Shown here one piece after another: positions 6,371-14,302 of a stretch of DNA of 33,717 nucleotides. The stretch covers positions 1-33,717 of the forward strand of contig WJMG01000087.1 of NCBI GenBank assembly GCA_014728075.1. Reading direction: 5' to 3'. Under the pieces are notes generated by a model. The model saw only the letters and a program-made list of their open reading frames with translations. It had not been told where the DNA came from and made no database searches. This stretch comes from Candidatus Omnitrophota bacterium (lineage in GTDB: Bacteria > Omnitrophota > Gorgyraeia > Tantalellales > Tantalellaceae). A program made the translations under genes and the position numbers. Each line of letters opens with the position of its first letter. Position 1 is the first letter of the stretch.

Positions 6371-7207
6371 ATGCAGAAACTGGACGAGACCGGGATGAAA
6401 AGGAAATCAATAGCCCTGCGCAGGGATATCCTGACGATGCTTTCCAGGGCGGGCAGCGGCCACACCGGCGGTTCGCTGTCAATAGTCGAGATCCTAGTCG
6501 AGCTTTATTACCGCAGGATGAACATAGATCCCAGAGAGCCCTCCAAAAGGGACAGGGACAGGTTCGTTCTCTCCAAGGGGCATGCCTGCCCGGCTTTGTA
6601 CGCTGTCCTGGCCGACCTCGGGTTTTTCCCCAGGGAAGAGCTCTGGACATTGCGGAAACTGGGGTCCCGGCTTCAGGGACATCCCCAGTACGGCCTTCCG
6701 GGGCTCGAGATATCGAGCGGGTCTCTCGGGCAGGGGCTTTCGGTAGCTGTAGGCCTGGCTCTGGCCGACAGGATGGACTCCCTGGATAACAAGGTATATT
6801 GCCTTATGGGCGACGGCGAGACCAACGAAGGCCAGATATGGGAGGCCGCGATGACGGCTTCTCATTATTCACTTTCCAGGCTGTACGGGATAGTGGATTT
6901 CAATAAGCTTCAGATAGACGGATTTACCTGTGATGTCCAGCATCCGGGCGAGTTCCGTCATAAGTGGGAAAAATTCGGCTGGCATACGGTTGAAGTGGAC
7001 GGCCACGATTTCCAACAGCTCAGCAAAGGGTTCGACGAGCTCGACGGCGCCTCTGACAGGCCCAAGCTGATGATAGCCCACACCGTTAAAGGCAAAGGGG
7101 TCTCTTTCATCGAGAACAAAGCCGGCTGGCACGGTATAGCTCCCAAGGAAAAAGAGCTTGCCAGCGCCCTCGAGGAACTTAAAGAACAGGAAGAAGCGCT
7201 TATCTGA
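6371..7207 (+). CDS. Transketolase, N-terminal subunit
   Basis: Transketolase moves two-carbon units between sugar phosphates in the pentose phosphate pathway, using thiamine diphosphate (TPP). This 278-residue protein is the N-terminal half: SGHTGGSLSIVEIL and LSKGHACPALYA near the N-terminus, then the TPP/metal motif MGDGETNEGQIWEA (GDG...N type) and VDFNKLQIDG. The length is usual for separate N-subunits. The partner C-subunit gene lies at 9901-10848, not next door: an FtsH-like protease gene and a lipoprotein gene stand between them. GAAAGGGA precedes the ATG. A second in-frame ATG (residue 9) is possible. Confidence 0.93.
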   Translation: MQKLDETGMKRKSIALRRDILTMLSRAGSGHTGGSLSIVEILVELYYRRMNIDPREPSKRDRDRFVLSKGHACPALYAVLADLGFFPREELWTLRKLGSRLQGHPQYGLPGLEISSGSLGQGLSVAVGLALADRMDSLDNKVYCLMGDGETNEGQIWEAAMTASHYSLSRLYGIVDFNKLQIDGFTCDVQHPGEFRHKWEKFGWHTVEVDGHDFQQLSKGFDELDGASDRPKLMIAHTVKGKGVSFIENKAGWHGIAPKEKELASALEELKEQEEALI

Positions 7208-7239
7208 ACCGTTACGCATCTGAGAAAAGGAGAAAGCCA

Positions 7240-8892
7240 ATGTTGAACAGAAAGATCGTAATGCACCTGCGGCAGAACAAGATCAAAATAATCCTGGCTG
7301 CCGTTATTATCATACTCGTCATCCTCTCTTACATAGGGCTGATGTCTCTGGAGTCTTTCTACAGGAAGATGACGCTGGCTACCATGCCTGTACAGTTCAT
7401 CATGGCGGGTATACACGCCGGTATATTCGTCTTTATGTACCTTACCTTTATGAGAGGCGGTTTCGCGAAACTGGATAAAGCGCCGATCAAGGGCCGCGAT
7501 GTGGATATCCGGTGGGATGATGTAGTCGGTATGGAAGACGCCAAACAGGAAGCGCTCGAGGTCGTCCAGCTTATCAAGGACAGGGCCAGGGTACACAAGA
7601 TGGGTGGAAGCGTGGTCAAGGGCCTCCTCATGCTGGGGCCTCCGGGCTGCGGGAAGACCTACATGGCCAAGGCCATAGCCACGGAAGCCGACATGCCGTT
7701 CATCTCTATGTCGGGAAGCGAATTCGTGGAAGTCTTCGTCGGTGTCGGAGCTTCCAGGGTCAGAAAACTTTTTAAAAAGGCCCGGGACCTCGCTTACGGT
7801 TACGGCGGCTGTATCCTTTTCATAGACGAGATCGACGCGATAGGCCGGTCCAGGTCTTTCAGTTTTATGGGGGGGCAGGAGACCAACTCCACTCTTAACC
7901 AGGTTCTGGCCGAGATGGACGGTCTCAAGGGAAAAGACCAGAACATAGTGGTCATCGGAGCCACCAACGCCCACGAAGGGCATCTTGACACGGCTCTCCT
8001 CCGTCCGGGAAGGTTCGACAGGAAACTCATGGTCACGAAACCCTCCCAGGAAGACCGGGAAAAGCTTTTCGAGTTCTATCTCAGTAAGGTAAAGGCCGAC
8101 CCGGAGCTCGACCTCGGAAGGCTCGCCCGGAGGGCTGTCGGGAAAAGCCCGGCGGATATCGCCAATATAGTCAAGGAATCGGCGCTCATCGCGACGAGGA
8201 ACCAGAGGCCGGAAATTACCCTCAAGGATATAAGCGAAGCTTTCGAGCGGGTGGACCTCGGGATCAAATACCGGCTTACGGTAACGCCCAAGGAGAAAGA
8301 GATGACCGCGTACCACGAGTCGGGTCATTTGATAACAACCTTTCTAAAAGCTCCTACCAAGACCGTATTTAAGGCCAGTATTATTCCCAGAAGGGGCGCT
8401 CTCGGTGTCGTCTGGTCACCGGAAAAGGAAGAGCTGCACTCCAAGAGCAAAGAACACATGATGTCGGAAATAATGATCTCGCTCGGAGGATACGCCGCGG
8501 AGAACATCAAATACGGGACGAGTACCAGCGGTGTGAGCAGCGACTTCAAGAAAGCGATGGCGTACGCTCATACCATGGTATGGTCGCTGGGCATGGGAGA
8601 TTCGGGGTATGTAGGCGATTATTCTTCCGTCCCCAAGGAAGAACTGTCCGAAGAGGTCAAGGTGGCGCTCAACAAGGATACCAATAAACTTATCAAAAAA
8701 TGCCTGGATGAAACGAAAAAGAACCTGACGGACCACATGGACATACTCGACCGTTTCTCCAGGGAGCTGCTCCAGAGGGAAGAACTGGAATATGACGAGA
8801 TAATCGCTATCTTCGAGGAGTTCGGCATAAAGGAAGCCGAGGTCAACAAGGAAGGCGGTGTCGAGGATAAGGAGTGGAACGGGCATGCGTAG
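7240..8892 (+). CDS. FtsH-like membrane AAA+ zinc protease with a minimal periplasmic loop
   Basis: This 550-residue protein has two N-terminal membrane segments (about 15-35 and 50-70), a AAA+ module and a zinc-protease domain. Visible motifs are Walker A GPPGCGKT (133-140), the pore motif FVGVGA (166-171), Walker B CILFIDEIDA (191-200), the arginine-finger region LLRPGRFDR (253-261), the metalloprotease motif HESGH (359-363) and a downstream Asp in SSDFKKAM (435) as likely third zinc ligand. All catalytic parts are present, so it should degrade membrane or cytosolic proteins using ATP. It differs from standard FtsH in the very short loop between the membrane segments (about 15 residues instead of about 75) and in a shorter C-terminus. 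It lies between the two transketolase subunit genes, and its stop overlaps the start of the lipoprotein gene. AAAGGAG precedes the ATG. Confidence 0.9.
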   Translation: MLNRKIVMHLRQNKIKIILAAVIIILVILSYIGLMSLESFYRKMTLATMPVQFIMAGIHAGIFVFMYLTFMRGGFAKLDKAPIKGRDVDIRWDDVVGMEDAKQEALEVVQLIKDRARVHKMGGSVVKGLLMLGPPGCGKTYMAKAIATEADMPFISMSGSEFVEVFVGVGASRVRKLFKKARDLAYGYGGCILFIDEIDAIGRSRSFSFMGGQETNSTLNQVLAEMDGLKGKDQNIVVIGATNAHEGHLDTALLRPGRFDRKLMVTKPSQEDREKLFEFYLSKVKADPELDLGRLARRAVGKSPADIANIVKESALIATRNQRPEITLKDISEAFERVDLGIKYRLTVTPKEKEMTAYHESGHLITTFLKAPTKTVFKASIIPRRGALGVVWSPEKEELHSKSKEHMMSEIMISLGGYAAENIKYGTSTSGVSSDFKKAMAYAHTMVWSLGMGDSGYVGDYSSVPKEELSEEVKVALNKDTNKLIKKCLDETKKNLTDHMDILDRFSRELLQREELEYDEIIAIFEEFGIKEAEVNKEGGVEDKEWNGHA

Positions 8893-9886
8893 ACACTGTT
8901 TTACTTTTCCGGTGATCGCGGCGGTCGCGGCGTATGCGCTCTTTACATCCGGATGTACCCCCACATATCCCAAGGAGGAGCTTCCGAGCGCCGTACAGAC
9001 CGTTTTTAAGGAAGAATACAACATGGATGTCGAGGTTACGGTCCTCGGTTCCACGATCGGGATATATTATCCCATGGAAGGCCTTCTTGATGTGGGGCTC
9101 GGGATAAGCGAGGAGTCCTGGGACACCATAAGCAATCTCGTGCTTGTCGCCTCCAGGGTGGTTTTGAGCACCGACGCCGATATCAAGTTCTACTGCGTCA
9201 TAGCCCAGGACGCCCGTCTGCCGGAACTGCAGGTAGTGATCATCAAATATGTCGAGGATGTAAAAAGGAGCATGTACAGGAATATCTCACGCGGCGAGTC
9301 CTTTAAAAGGACGCTTTTCAGCGTGAACCTCACGCCCCAGGCGAAAAAGGAAAGGTCGGTCAATAAGGTCTTCGAGAAACTGGGGGTCGAAGAGCCTACC
9401 AGGCAGAAGATAATGGACGAGTTTTTCCGGAGCCCTCCGACAAAACTCAGCGATATCGGATACTGGCGGGACCAGTTCTATATCAAGGATATAACTCTCG
9501 AGGAATTTCTTGCCGCGCAGATCGCAAGCCGTATAAAGCTTGAGTTCAAGGGAGAGGAAAAGCTGGAGCAGGCTTTTGACTTTAAATCGGCCGAGGCGGA
9601 ATATACCAAAGGCCCTCAGCACAACAAATTCGACCTCAAGTTCAAGATAAACGAACAGAAGGCCTCCACGGAGATCGAGAACCTCAAAAGGAAAAAGATA
9701 CAGGAGATACTCAAAATAATAAACAGGGTAGTGTACGGCTACAAGTTCAAGGATTTTGACGCGGTGGTCATGGAAGACCAGATGGAAAATGTGACCCTCA
9801 GCGTCAGCATGCAGAATGTCTATGAATTTACAAGGGAAAATTTGCCGGTTGAAGAAATAGTCCACACATCCAAACCATATTTTTAA
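8885..9886 (+). CDS. Lipoprotein of unknown function
   Basis: I do not recognise this 333-residue protein. It starts MRRHCFTFPVIAAVAA and has a lipobox ending TSGC (Cys near residue 24), so it is probably a lipid-anchored envelope protein. The mature part is mixed alpha/beta and charged. It has an N-terminal region of about 100 residues (VEVTVLGSTIGIYYPM; FYCVIAQDARLPE) and a C-terminal region ending EEIVHTSKPYF, with no catalytic motif that I can name. The ATG at 8885 overlaps the protease stop by eight bases and gives a proper lipoprotein signal; an upstream start at 8858 would put 9 polar residues before it. The overlap suggests translational coupling with the FtsH-like protease. It could be a partner or substrate adaptor, but that is only context. 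Confidence 0.75.
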   Translation: MRRHCFTFPVIAAVAAYALFTSGCTPTYPKEELPSAVQTVFKEEYNMDVEVTVLGSTIGIYYPMEGLLDVGLGISEESWDTISNLVLVASRVVLSTDADIKFYCVIAQDARLPELQVVIIKYVEDVKRSMYRNISRGESFKRTLFSVNLTPQAKKERSVNKVFEKLGVEEPTRQKIMDEFFRSPPTKLSDIGYWRDQFYIKDITLEEFLAAQIASRIKLEFKGEEKLEQAFDFKSAEAEYTKGPQHNKFDLKFKINEQKASTEIENLKRKKIQEILKIINRVVYGYKFKDFDAVVMEDQMENVTLSVSMQNVYEFTRENLPVEEIVHTSKPYF

Positions 9887-9900
9887 GAGGGGAGCTATAA

Positions 9901-10848
9901 ATGCCACAGGAAAGAAAAGAAAAGGAATCCACCCGCGACGGTTTCGGAAGGGCTTTACTGGACCTCGGAGAAAAAGACAGCAATGTGGTAGTGCTTTCCG
10001 CTGACCTGACCGAATCCGTCAGGGCACACTGGTTCCAGGAAAAATATCCCGAACGGTTCATTAGCCACGGCGTAGCTGAACAGGACATGATAAGCGCCGC
10101 GGCCGGTCTTGCCCTGTCGGGGAAGATCCCGTTTGCCTGTACTTTCGGCGCTTTTGCCAGCGGCAGGGCGTGGGACCAGGTCAGGGTGTCGGTCGCCTAC
10201 ATGAACCTTAATGTCACCATAGCCGGGACGCACGGAGGTATCTCGGTGGGAGGGGACGGCGCCACGCACCAGGCGCTTGAGGAAATAGCGCTCATGAGGA
10301 TAATCCCGCACATGACGGTTGTGGTCCCTGCTGACGGGGAGGAAGCGTACGACGCTACGGTACAGGCCGCGGCTATTAAAGGCCCTGTTTATTTGAGGCT
10401 GGGAAGGTCGGCTGTCCCGACCTTGATGGACAAGCCTCCGCTTGAGACAGGAAAAGCCAGCGTCATGAAAGAGGGAGAGGATATAACTATCGTTGCCTGC
10501 GGCCACATGGTGTTCAAATCTCTCGGAGCCGCTGCCGAGCTTGAAAAGAAAGGCATAAACGCCGGTGTTATAAATCTGCATACGCCGGCGCCCATAGATG
10601 AGGAAGCTCTTATTGCCGCGGCGAAAAAGACGGGCAGAGTGCTTACCGTTGAGGAACACAGTGTTTACGGCGGGATGGGCAGCGCCGTCGCGGAGGTTCT
10701 TGTGGAGAACTGCCCCGTTCCCATGAAAATGATGGGAGTGAAAGGAGAGTTCGGCGTGAGCGGAGAGCCGGACCAGCTTTACGAACATTTCGGCTTGACC
10801 GAAGGTCATATCGTTGAAGAAGCCGAGAAATTAATAAAAAGGAAATAA
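9901..10848 (+). CDS. Transketolase, C-terminal subunit
   Basis: This 315-residue protein is the partner of the 6371-7207 product. It has the pyrimidine-binding domain with the conserved Glu region SHGVAEQDMISAAAGLAL, the segment GTHGGISVGGDGATHQALEE (His and Gly residues around the TPP site), and the C-terminal transketolase domain from about residue 190 (ITIVACGHMV; VLTVEEHSVYGGMGSAVAEVL). Together the subunits form a full transketolase. A 1-deoxyxylulose-5-phosphate synthase-like activity is an alternative because the folds are related, but the separate N- and C-subunit pattern favours transketolase. GGGGAG lies 7 bases before the ATG. Confidence 0.92.
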   Translation: MPQERKEKESTRDGFGRALLDLGEKDSNVVVLSADLTESVRAHWFQEKYPERFISHGVAEQDMISAAAGLALSGKIPFACTFGAFASGRAWDQVRVSVAYMNLNVTIAGTHGGISVGGDGATHQALEEIALMRIIPHMTVVVPADGEEAYDATVQAAAIKGPVYLRLGRSAVPTLMDKPPLETGKASVMKEGEDITIVACGHMVFKSLGAAAELEKKGINAGVINLHTPAPIDEEALIAAAKKTGRVLTVEEHSVYGGMGSAVAEVLVENCPVPMKMMGVKGEFGVSGEPDQLYEHFGLTEGHIVEEAEKLIKRK

Positions 10849-10853
10849 AGAAT

Positions 10854-10903
10854 AGCGTACAGGCTACAGCGTACAGGACTACACGCTGTACGCTAAACGC
10901 TAA
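10854..10903. repeat. Short-word array with inverted copy after the transketolase gene
   Basis: AGCGTACAGGCTACAGCGTACAG is followed after five bases by CACGCTGTACGCT, giving an AGCGTACAG/CTGTACGCT stem, then the words CTAAACGCTAAA. It begins five bases after the stop codon. The same TACGCT/AGCGTA vocabulary occurs at 15239-15302. Confidence 0.7.
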
Positions 10904-10951
10904 AATAACAGGAGTCCAGGGCGTTGTGAACGGCAGGCAGCCGCCGGCGTC

Positions 10952-11007
10952 ATCCCGGGCCGGGACCCGGGATCTCGAAAGAAAAGCCTCCGGGCCAAGC
11001 CCCGGAG
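10952..11007. repeat. Two tandem REP-like palindromes
   Basis: ATCCCGGG/CCCGGGAT (arms 952-959 and 966-973) and CTCCGGG/CCCGGAG (arms 988-994 and 11001-11007) form two compact GC-rich hairpins. This has the look of the CATCCCGG..CCGGGATC type of extragenic palindrome. They lie in the 204-base gap before ispE, which otherwise holds the word array at 10854-10903. Confidence 0.6.
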
Positions 11008-11052
11008 TATCGGCAATACCTGCCCGCTGCTTTCAGCCCTGTTTCAGGCATA

Positions 11053-11910
11053 ATGGAGATCAAAGCGCCCGCCAAGCTTAACCTGTACCTTAAAGTTCTA
11101 GGGAAAATGCCGGATGGCTATCACAGGATAGAAACGGTTTTTGAAAGAATTGCGCTTTTTGACGAAATTTCAGTGGATCCGTCCGAGTCGACCAGCATCG
11201 AATGCACTGATCCGCAAATACCTGTAGATACTGAAAGCCTTATGGGAAAAGCGGTTAGTGTTTTCCGGGATCTCACCGGAGAAAAAGGTTTCAAGATAAA
11301 GGTAAAAAAGAACATACCGGTCGGGGCCGGGCTTGGGGGCGGGTCAAGCGATGCCGCCGCGATCCTCACCGCGCTTAACGAGCTTTGCGGTAAACCTTTG
11401 GACAGAGGGGCTTTATGCCAGGCAGGGCGTAAACTGGGCGCGGATGTCCCTTTTTTCCTGGAAGAGACCTGTTTTGCCGCGGGAAAGGAAAGAGGCGACC
11501 ATATAAGGGCAATTCAGACGGAAATAAAACTGCACCATGTCCTGGTCAATCCGCCTTTCGAGATTTCAACGGCGGAAATATATTCTTCGGTAGACCCTTT
11601 AAGCTTGACAGAAAATAAGGGGATTGATAAAATAATCTCCGTTTTTTCCCATGGAGCGTCTGCGGGGGATATAGCGCGAAATCTGCATAACGATTTGCAG
11701 AGCATAGCATTAGGAAAATTTCCGGAGATCGGGGGCATACTGTCCGAATTGATGAGGACTTCGCCGGAAGGGGCTCTTATGTCCGGGAGCGGGCCGACGG
11801 TTTTCGGTATCTACGAGAGCGGATCCGAAGCGGCTGAAGCGGAAGAAAAACTCTCCGGGGCTTTTCCGTCTTCCGCGGGATGGAAAGTGATGCGCGCTGT
11901 TACTTATTAA
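11053..11910 (+). CDS. ispE: 4-diphosphocytidyl-2-C-methyl-D-erythritol kinase (IspE)
   Basis: IspE phosphorylates CDP-methylerythritol in the MEP route to isoprenoids. The 285-residue protein has the GHMP kinase layout: N-terminal PAKLNLYLKVLGKMPDGYH, the ATP-binding glycine-rich motif PVGAGLGGGSSDAAA (about residues 91-105), and C-terminal MSGSGPTVFGIY. The length is normal. The Shine-Dalgarno sequence before the ATG is weak (CAGG). The gene stands first in a series that repeats the order known from Bacillus and relatives (ispE, spoVG, glmU, prs, ctc, pth). Confidence 0.95.
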   Translation: MEIKAPAKLNLYLKVLGKMPDGYHRIETVFERIALFDEISVDPSESTSIECTDPQIPVDTESLMGKAVSVFRDLTGEKGFKIKVKKNIPVGAGLGGGSSDAAAILTALNELCGKPLDRGALCQAGRKLGADVPFFLEETCFAAGKERGDHIRAIQTEIKLHHVLVNPPFEISTAEIYSSVDPLSLTENKGIDKIISVFSHGASAGDIARNLHNDLQSIALGKFPEIGGILSELMRTSPEGALMSGSGPTVFGIYESGSEAAEAEEKLSGAFPSSAGWKVMRAVTY

Positions 11911-12026
11911 GGTAAGTATTTATATAAGCGCATATTGGAGATCTATCGGGGCCGGAGGGCCGGAAGCCGGGACGAAAAAGCGCCCGTAACACATCAGGGA
12001 CTAAAGCGTAAAGAAGGAGAAGCAGA

Positions 12027-12560
12027 ATGAAGATCACCGAAGTCAGGATCTTTCCCACCGAGAGCAGGGACGGCAAATTAAAGGCTTTCGCTACCATGAC
12101 ATTCGATGACTGGTTCGTCGTACGGAATGTAAAGGTCATACAGGGTAATAACGGGCTTTTCGTCGCGATGCCTTCCAGAAAGGCGATGGATTCCTGCCCG
12201 AAATGCCGGACCAAGAACGCTCGGGGAAGCAATTTCTGTAACGAATGCGGGGCAAAACTCCCCCCGGCTCCCAGGGAAAGCGCTGAAGAGGAAAAAAAGC
12301 AGGGAGCTCATATGGACATAGCGCATCCAATAACACAGGAATGCAGGGTCTATCTACAGGAAGAGATCCTGAAGGAATACGGGAAGGAAAGCGGGAAAGC
12401 GGCTTCCGCGGGTAATGCCCCTGAAAAAATTGCCCGGGAAGAAACGGAGCCGGCAGCGGAACCTGCAAAAGCGGGGGAAACGGTGGATGAGACAGACGCC
12501 GGCAGAGAAGAAAGGCCGGCGGCACCGGCGGTTGACGAGGGGCAGGATATAGAGCTTTGA
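12027..12560 (+). CDS. spoVG: SpoVG-family RNA/DNA-binding regulator with inserted zinc ribbon
   Basis: The first 52 residues are typical SpoVG (MKITEVRIFP; FDDWFVVRNVKVIQGNNGLF; AMPSRK). In ordinary SpoVG this is followed within about 8 residues by DIAHPI. Here about 40 residues intervene, holding a four-cysteine zinc ribbon (CPKC at 57-60 and CNEC at 71-74), before DIAHPITQECRVYLQEEIL resumes at 97. A tail of about 55 residues rich in Ala, Glu and Pro follows. SpoVG proteins bind nucleic acid and act as global regulators; the ribbon is inserted in the loop next to the conserved PSRK motif and may change binding. The sequence is uninterrupted and the RBS AAGGAG is good. The gene lies between ispE and tRNA-Gln/glmU. 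Confidence 0.9.
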   Translation: MKITEVRIFPTESRDGKLKAFATMTFDDWFVVRNVKVIQGNNGLFVAMPSRKAMDSCPKCRTKNARGSNFCNECGAKLPPAPRESAEEEKKQGAHMDIAHPITQECRVYLQEEILKEYGKESGKAASAGNAPEKIAREETEPAAEPAKAGETVDETDAGREERPAAPAVDEGQDIEL

Positions 12561-12693
12561 AAGTAAAAAGTAAAAAGGCAAAAGTAAAAAGGATAAGTGT
12601 TTTCTGGGACAAAGGGAAGGCGATTAAAAAGTAACACTGTTCCAGAGCTTCCTGTATTTTTAACTTTTTACTTCTAACTTTTTACTTAAAACA
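12561..12693. repeat. AGTAAAAAG word array and its inverted partner
   Basis: Right after the spoVG stop, AAAGTAAAAAGTAAAAAGGC and AAAAGTAAAAAGG (to about 12590) are mirrored by TTTTTAACTTTTTACTTC and TAACTTTTTACTT (12656-12686). Folded, this gives a long A/T-rich imperfect hairpin before tRNA-Gln. The same words recur at 30320-30428. Confidence 0.75.
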
Positions 12694-12721
12694 GCGTTTC
12701 AGTTTGTGGTCTTACACGGGT

Positions 12722-12795
12722 TGGCGGATAGTGTAATGGTAGCACCGCAGCTTTTGGAGCTGCTTGTCAAGGTTCGAATCCTTGTCCGCCAGCCA
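12722..12795 (+). tRNA. tRNA-Gln (anticodon TTG)
   Basis: The cloverleaf has acceptor TGGCGGA/TCCGCCA, anticodon arm GCAGC-TTTTGGA-GCTGC with TTG, and a T arm AAGG-TTCGAAT-CCTT. Discriminator is G and CCA is encoded at 793-795. A tRNA-Gln in the ispE-prs neighbourhood also occurs in some other bacteria. Unlike the Phe and Lys tRNAs of this window it has no terminator directly behind it, so it may be read through into glmU. Confidence 0.95.
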
Positions 12796-12946
12796 TCCTG
12801 CTTCGCTCTACGGAGCTAAGAGAGAGGTAGAGCTTCGCAGAGATCGCGGCGAAGCAGTTGAAGCCGAAGGGTTTTAGCAGAACGAATTCCTGTTCTTTGG
12901 GCAGGCTATGTAAGAGGCGAATCGATCTGATCTTTGTTTTTGCTTG

Positions 12947-12970
12947 ATCCCCGCTTAGAACAGCGGGGAT
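12947..12970. promoter_or_regulatory. Hairpin in the glmU leader
   Basis: ATCCCCGCT and AGCGGGGAT form a perfect 9-bp stem with a 6-base loop, 40 bases before the glmU start. A short T run follows only 11 bases later, so a true terminator is doubtful; an mRNA processing or attenuation site after tRNA-Gln is possible. The stretch 12796-12946 contains other small hairpins (CTGCTTCG..CGAAGCAG; AGAAC..TGTTCT) but no gene. Confidence 0.4.
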
Positions 12971-13009
12971 GCAGTTGAGATTTTTAGTTAACGCTTGGCG
13001 CTGGGATTT

Positions 13010-14263
13010 ATGAAAAACACGACAGCCGTTATACTCGCAGCGGGAAAAGGGACGAGGATGAAATCGGGCCTTCCCAAAGTGCTTCACGAGGTGGGCGGAA
13101 AACCTATGCTGGAGAGGGTAATAGCCAATCTCAGATCTGCCGGGGTAGACGACATAATAACGGTTGTCGGCCACGGTTCCGGGGCGGTCAAAAAGCTCTT
13201 TGATGGACAGACGCGGTTCGTGGAACAGAAAGAACTTCTGGGTTCCGGGCACGCTCTTTCCCGGGCAGTTGACCTTCTGCCCGAAAAAGGAAAGGTCCTG
13301 GTTGCCTGCGGTGACGCTCCTCTTATATCCCCGGCATCGTTCGGTTCTATTCTGGAAGCCTGCCGGGAAGAAGGCGCCTCCTGCGCGGTGCTGACCTGTG
13401 AGATGCGGGACCCTTTCTCGTACGGAAGGATATTCAGGGGGGAAAAAGGCGAGGTGCTGAGGATAGTCGAGGAAAAAGACCTTGCCTCACCCGAAGAAAA
13501 AGCCGTAAGAGAAGTGAACACGGGAACTTACTGCTTCGAGTCTTCCGATATCAAGGCTTTTGTAAGCAGAATAGAGATGAACGAGAAGAAAAAAGAGTTC
13601 TACCTGACCGATATCGTAGGCATACTCAGGGCGGAAGGAAGGGAAGTCGCGGCACGGACCTGCCCGGAAGAAGAAGCCATAGGCATAAACACCCGGGCCG
13701 ATCTTGCCGCGGCGAACAGGACGCTTAACATGGATAAGATAAAAGACCTCATGGATAACGGCGTCACGATAGTCTCGCCGGAAAACACATATGTGGCAGA
13801 AGACGCTTTAATAGGGAAAGATACCGTTATCTTCCCCGGAACGGTCATTGACGGGGGAGTTACGGTCGGCTCAGGATGCCGCATAGGCCCGATGGCTCAT
13901 CTGAGGACCGGTACGGTAATAGGCGACAGGGTAGAGATAGGTAATTTTACGGAAATAAACCGCACGCGAATAGCCGAGGGGACCAGGGTCAAGCACCAGG
14001 CATACCTGGGCGATGCCACTGTGGGCAGGGATGTTAATATAGGCGCGGGTACCGTGACGGCAAATTACGACGGAAAGCGTAAGAATCCCACCGTGATCGA
14101 GGACGGGGCTTTTATAGGCATAGGGGCGAGGCTTGTCGCTCCCGTAAAGATAGGCAAGGGCGCGGTGGTAGGAGCGGGTGCGGTCGTTACAAGGGGCAGG
14201 GATGTAGGCGCCGGCGAAACGGTTGCCGGGATCCCCGCCAGGCCGGTAAATGGAAGCAAATGA
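13010..14263 (+). CDS. glmU: Bifunctional UDP-N-acetylglucosamine pyrophosphorylase / glucosamine-1-phosphate N-acetyltransferase (GlmU)
   Basis: GlmU makes UDP-GlcNAc, the shared precursor of peptidoglycan and lipid A. The N-terminal uridylyltransferase domain shows LAAGKGTRMKSGLPKVLH, ELLGSGHALSRA, GDAPLIS and the NTGTYCF segment. The C-terminal left-handed beta-helix has many hexapeptide repeats, with acetyltransferase motifs GNFTEINRTRI, KHQAYLGDATVG (active-site His) and NIGAGTVTANYDGKRK. At 417 residues it is about 40 shorter than E. coli GlmU; fewer hexapeptide coils and a short C-terminus explain this. The ATG at 13010 gives the usual N-terminus; its Shine-Dalgarno is poor. A TTG at 12995 would add five residues and is less likely. 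Confidence 0.93.
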   Translation: MKNTTAVILAAGKGTRMKSGLPKVLHEVGGKPMLERVIANLRSAGVDDIITVVGHGSGAVKKLFDGQTRFVEQKELLGSGHALSRAVDLLPEKGKVLVACGDAPLISPASFGSILEACREEGASCAVLTCEMRDPFSYGRIFRGEKGEVLRIVEEKDLASPEEKAVREVNTGTYCFESSDIKAFVSRIEMNEKKKEFYLTDIVGILRAEGREVAARTCPEEEAIGINTRADLAAANRTLNMDKIKDLMDNGVTIVSPENTYVAEDALIGKDTVIFPGTVIDGGVTVGSGCRIGPMAHLRTGTVIGDRVEIGNFTEINRTRIAEGTRVKHQAYLGDATVGRDVNIGAGTVTANYDGKRKNPTVIEDGAFIGIGARLVAPVKIGKGAVVGAGAVVTRGRDVGAGETVAGIPARPVNGSK

Positions 14264-14302
14264 CCGATTTAAAAATATAGACGGAGGCAAGGAGGAGTTC
14301 GT

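Noticed and set aside
5203-6465. 420-residue antisense open frame under the TPR gene
   Set aside because: It is the shadow of a repeat-rich coding sequence with biased codon use; no domain or RBS.
6958-8328. 456-residue antisense open frame under transketolase and protease genes
   Set aside because: It overlaps two well supported genes on the other strand and has no recognisable sequence.
12995-13009. TTG start for glmU
   Set aside because: It has no better ribosome binding site and adds five residues outside the usual GlmU N-terminus.
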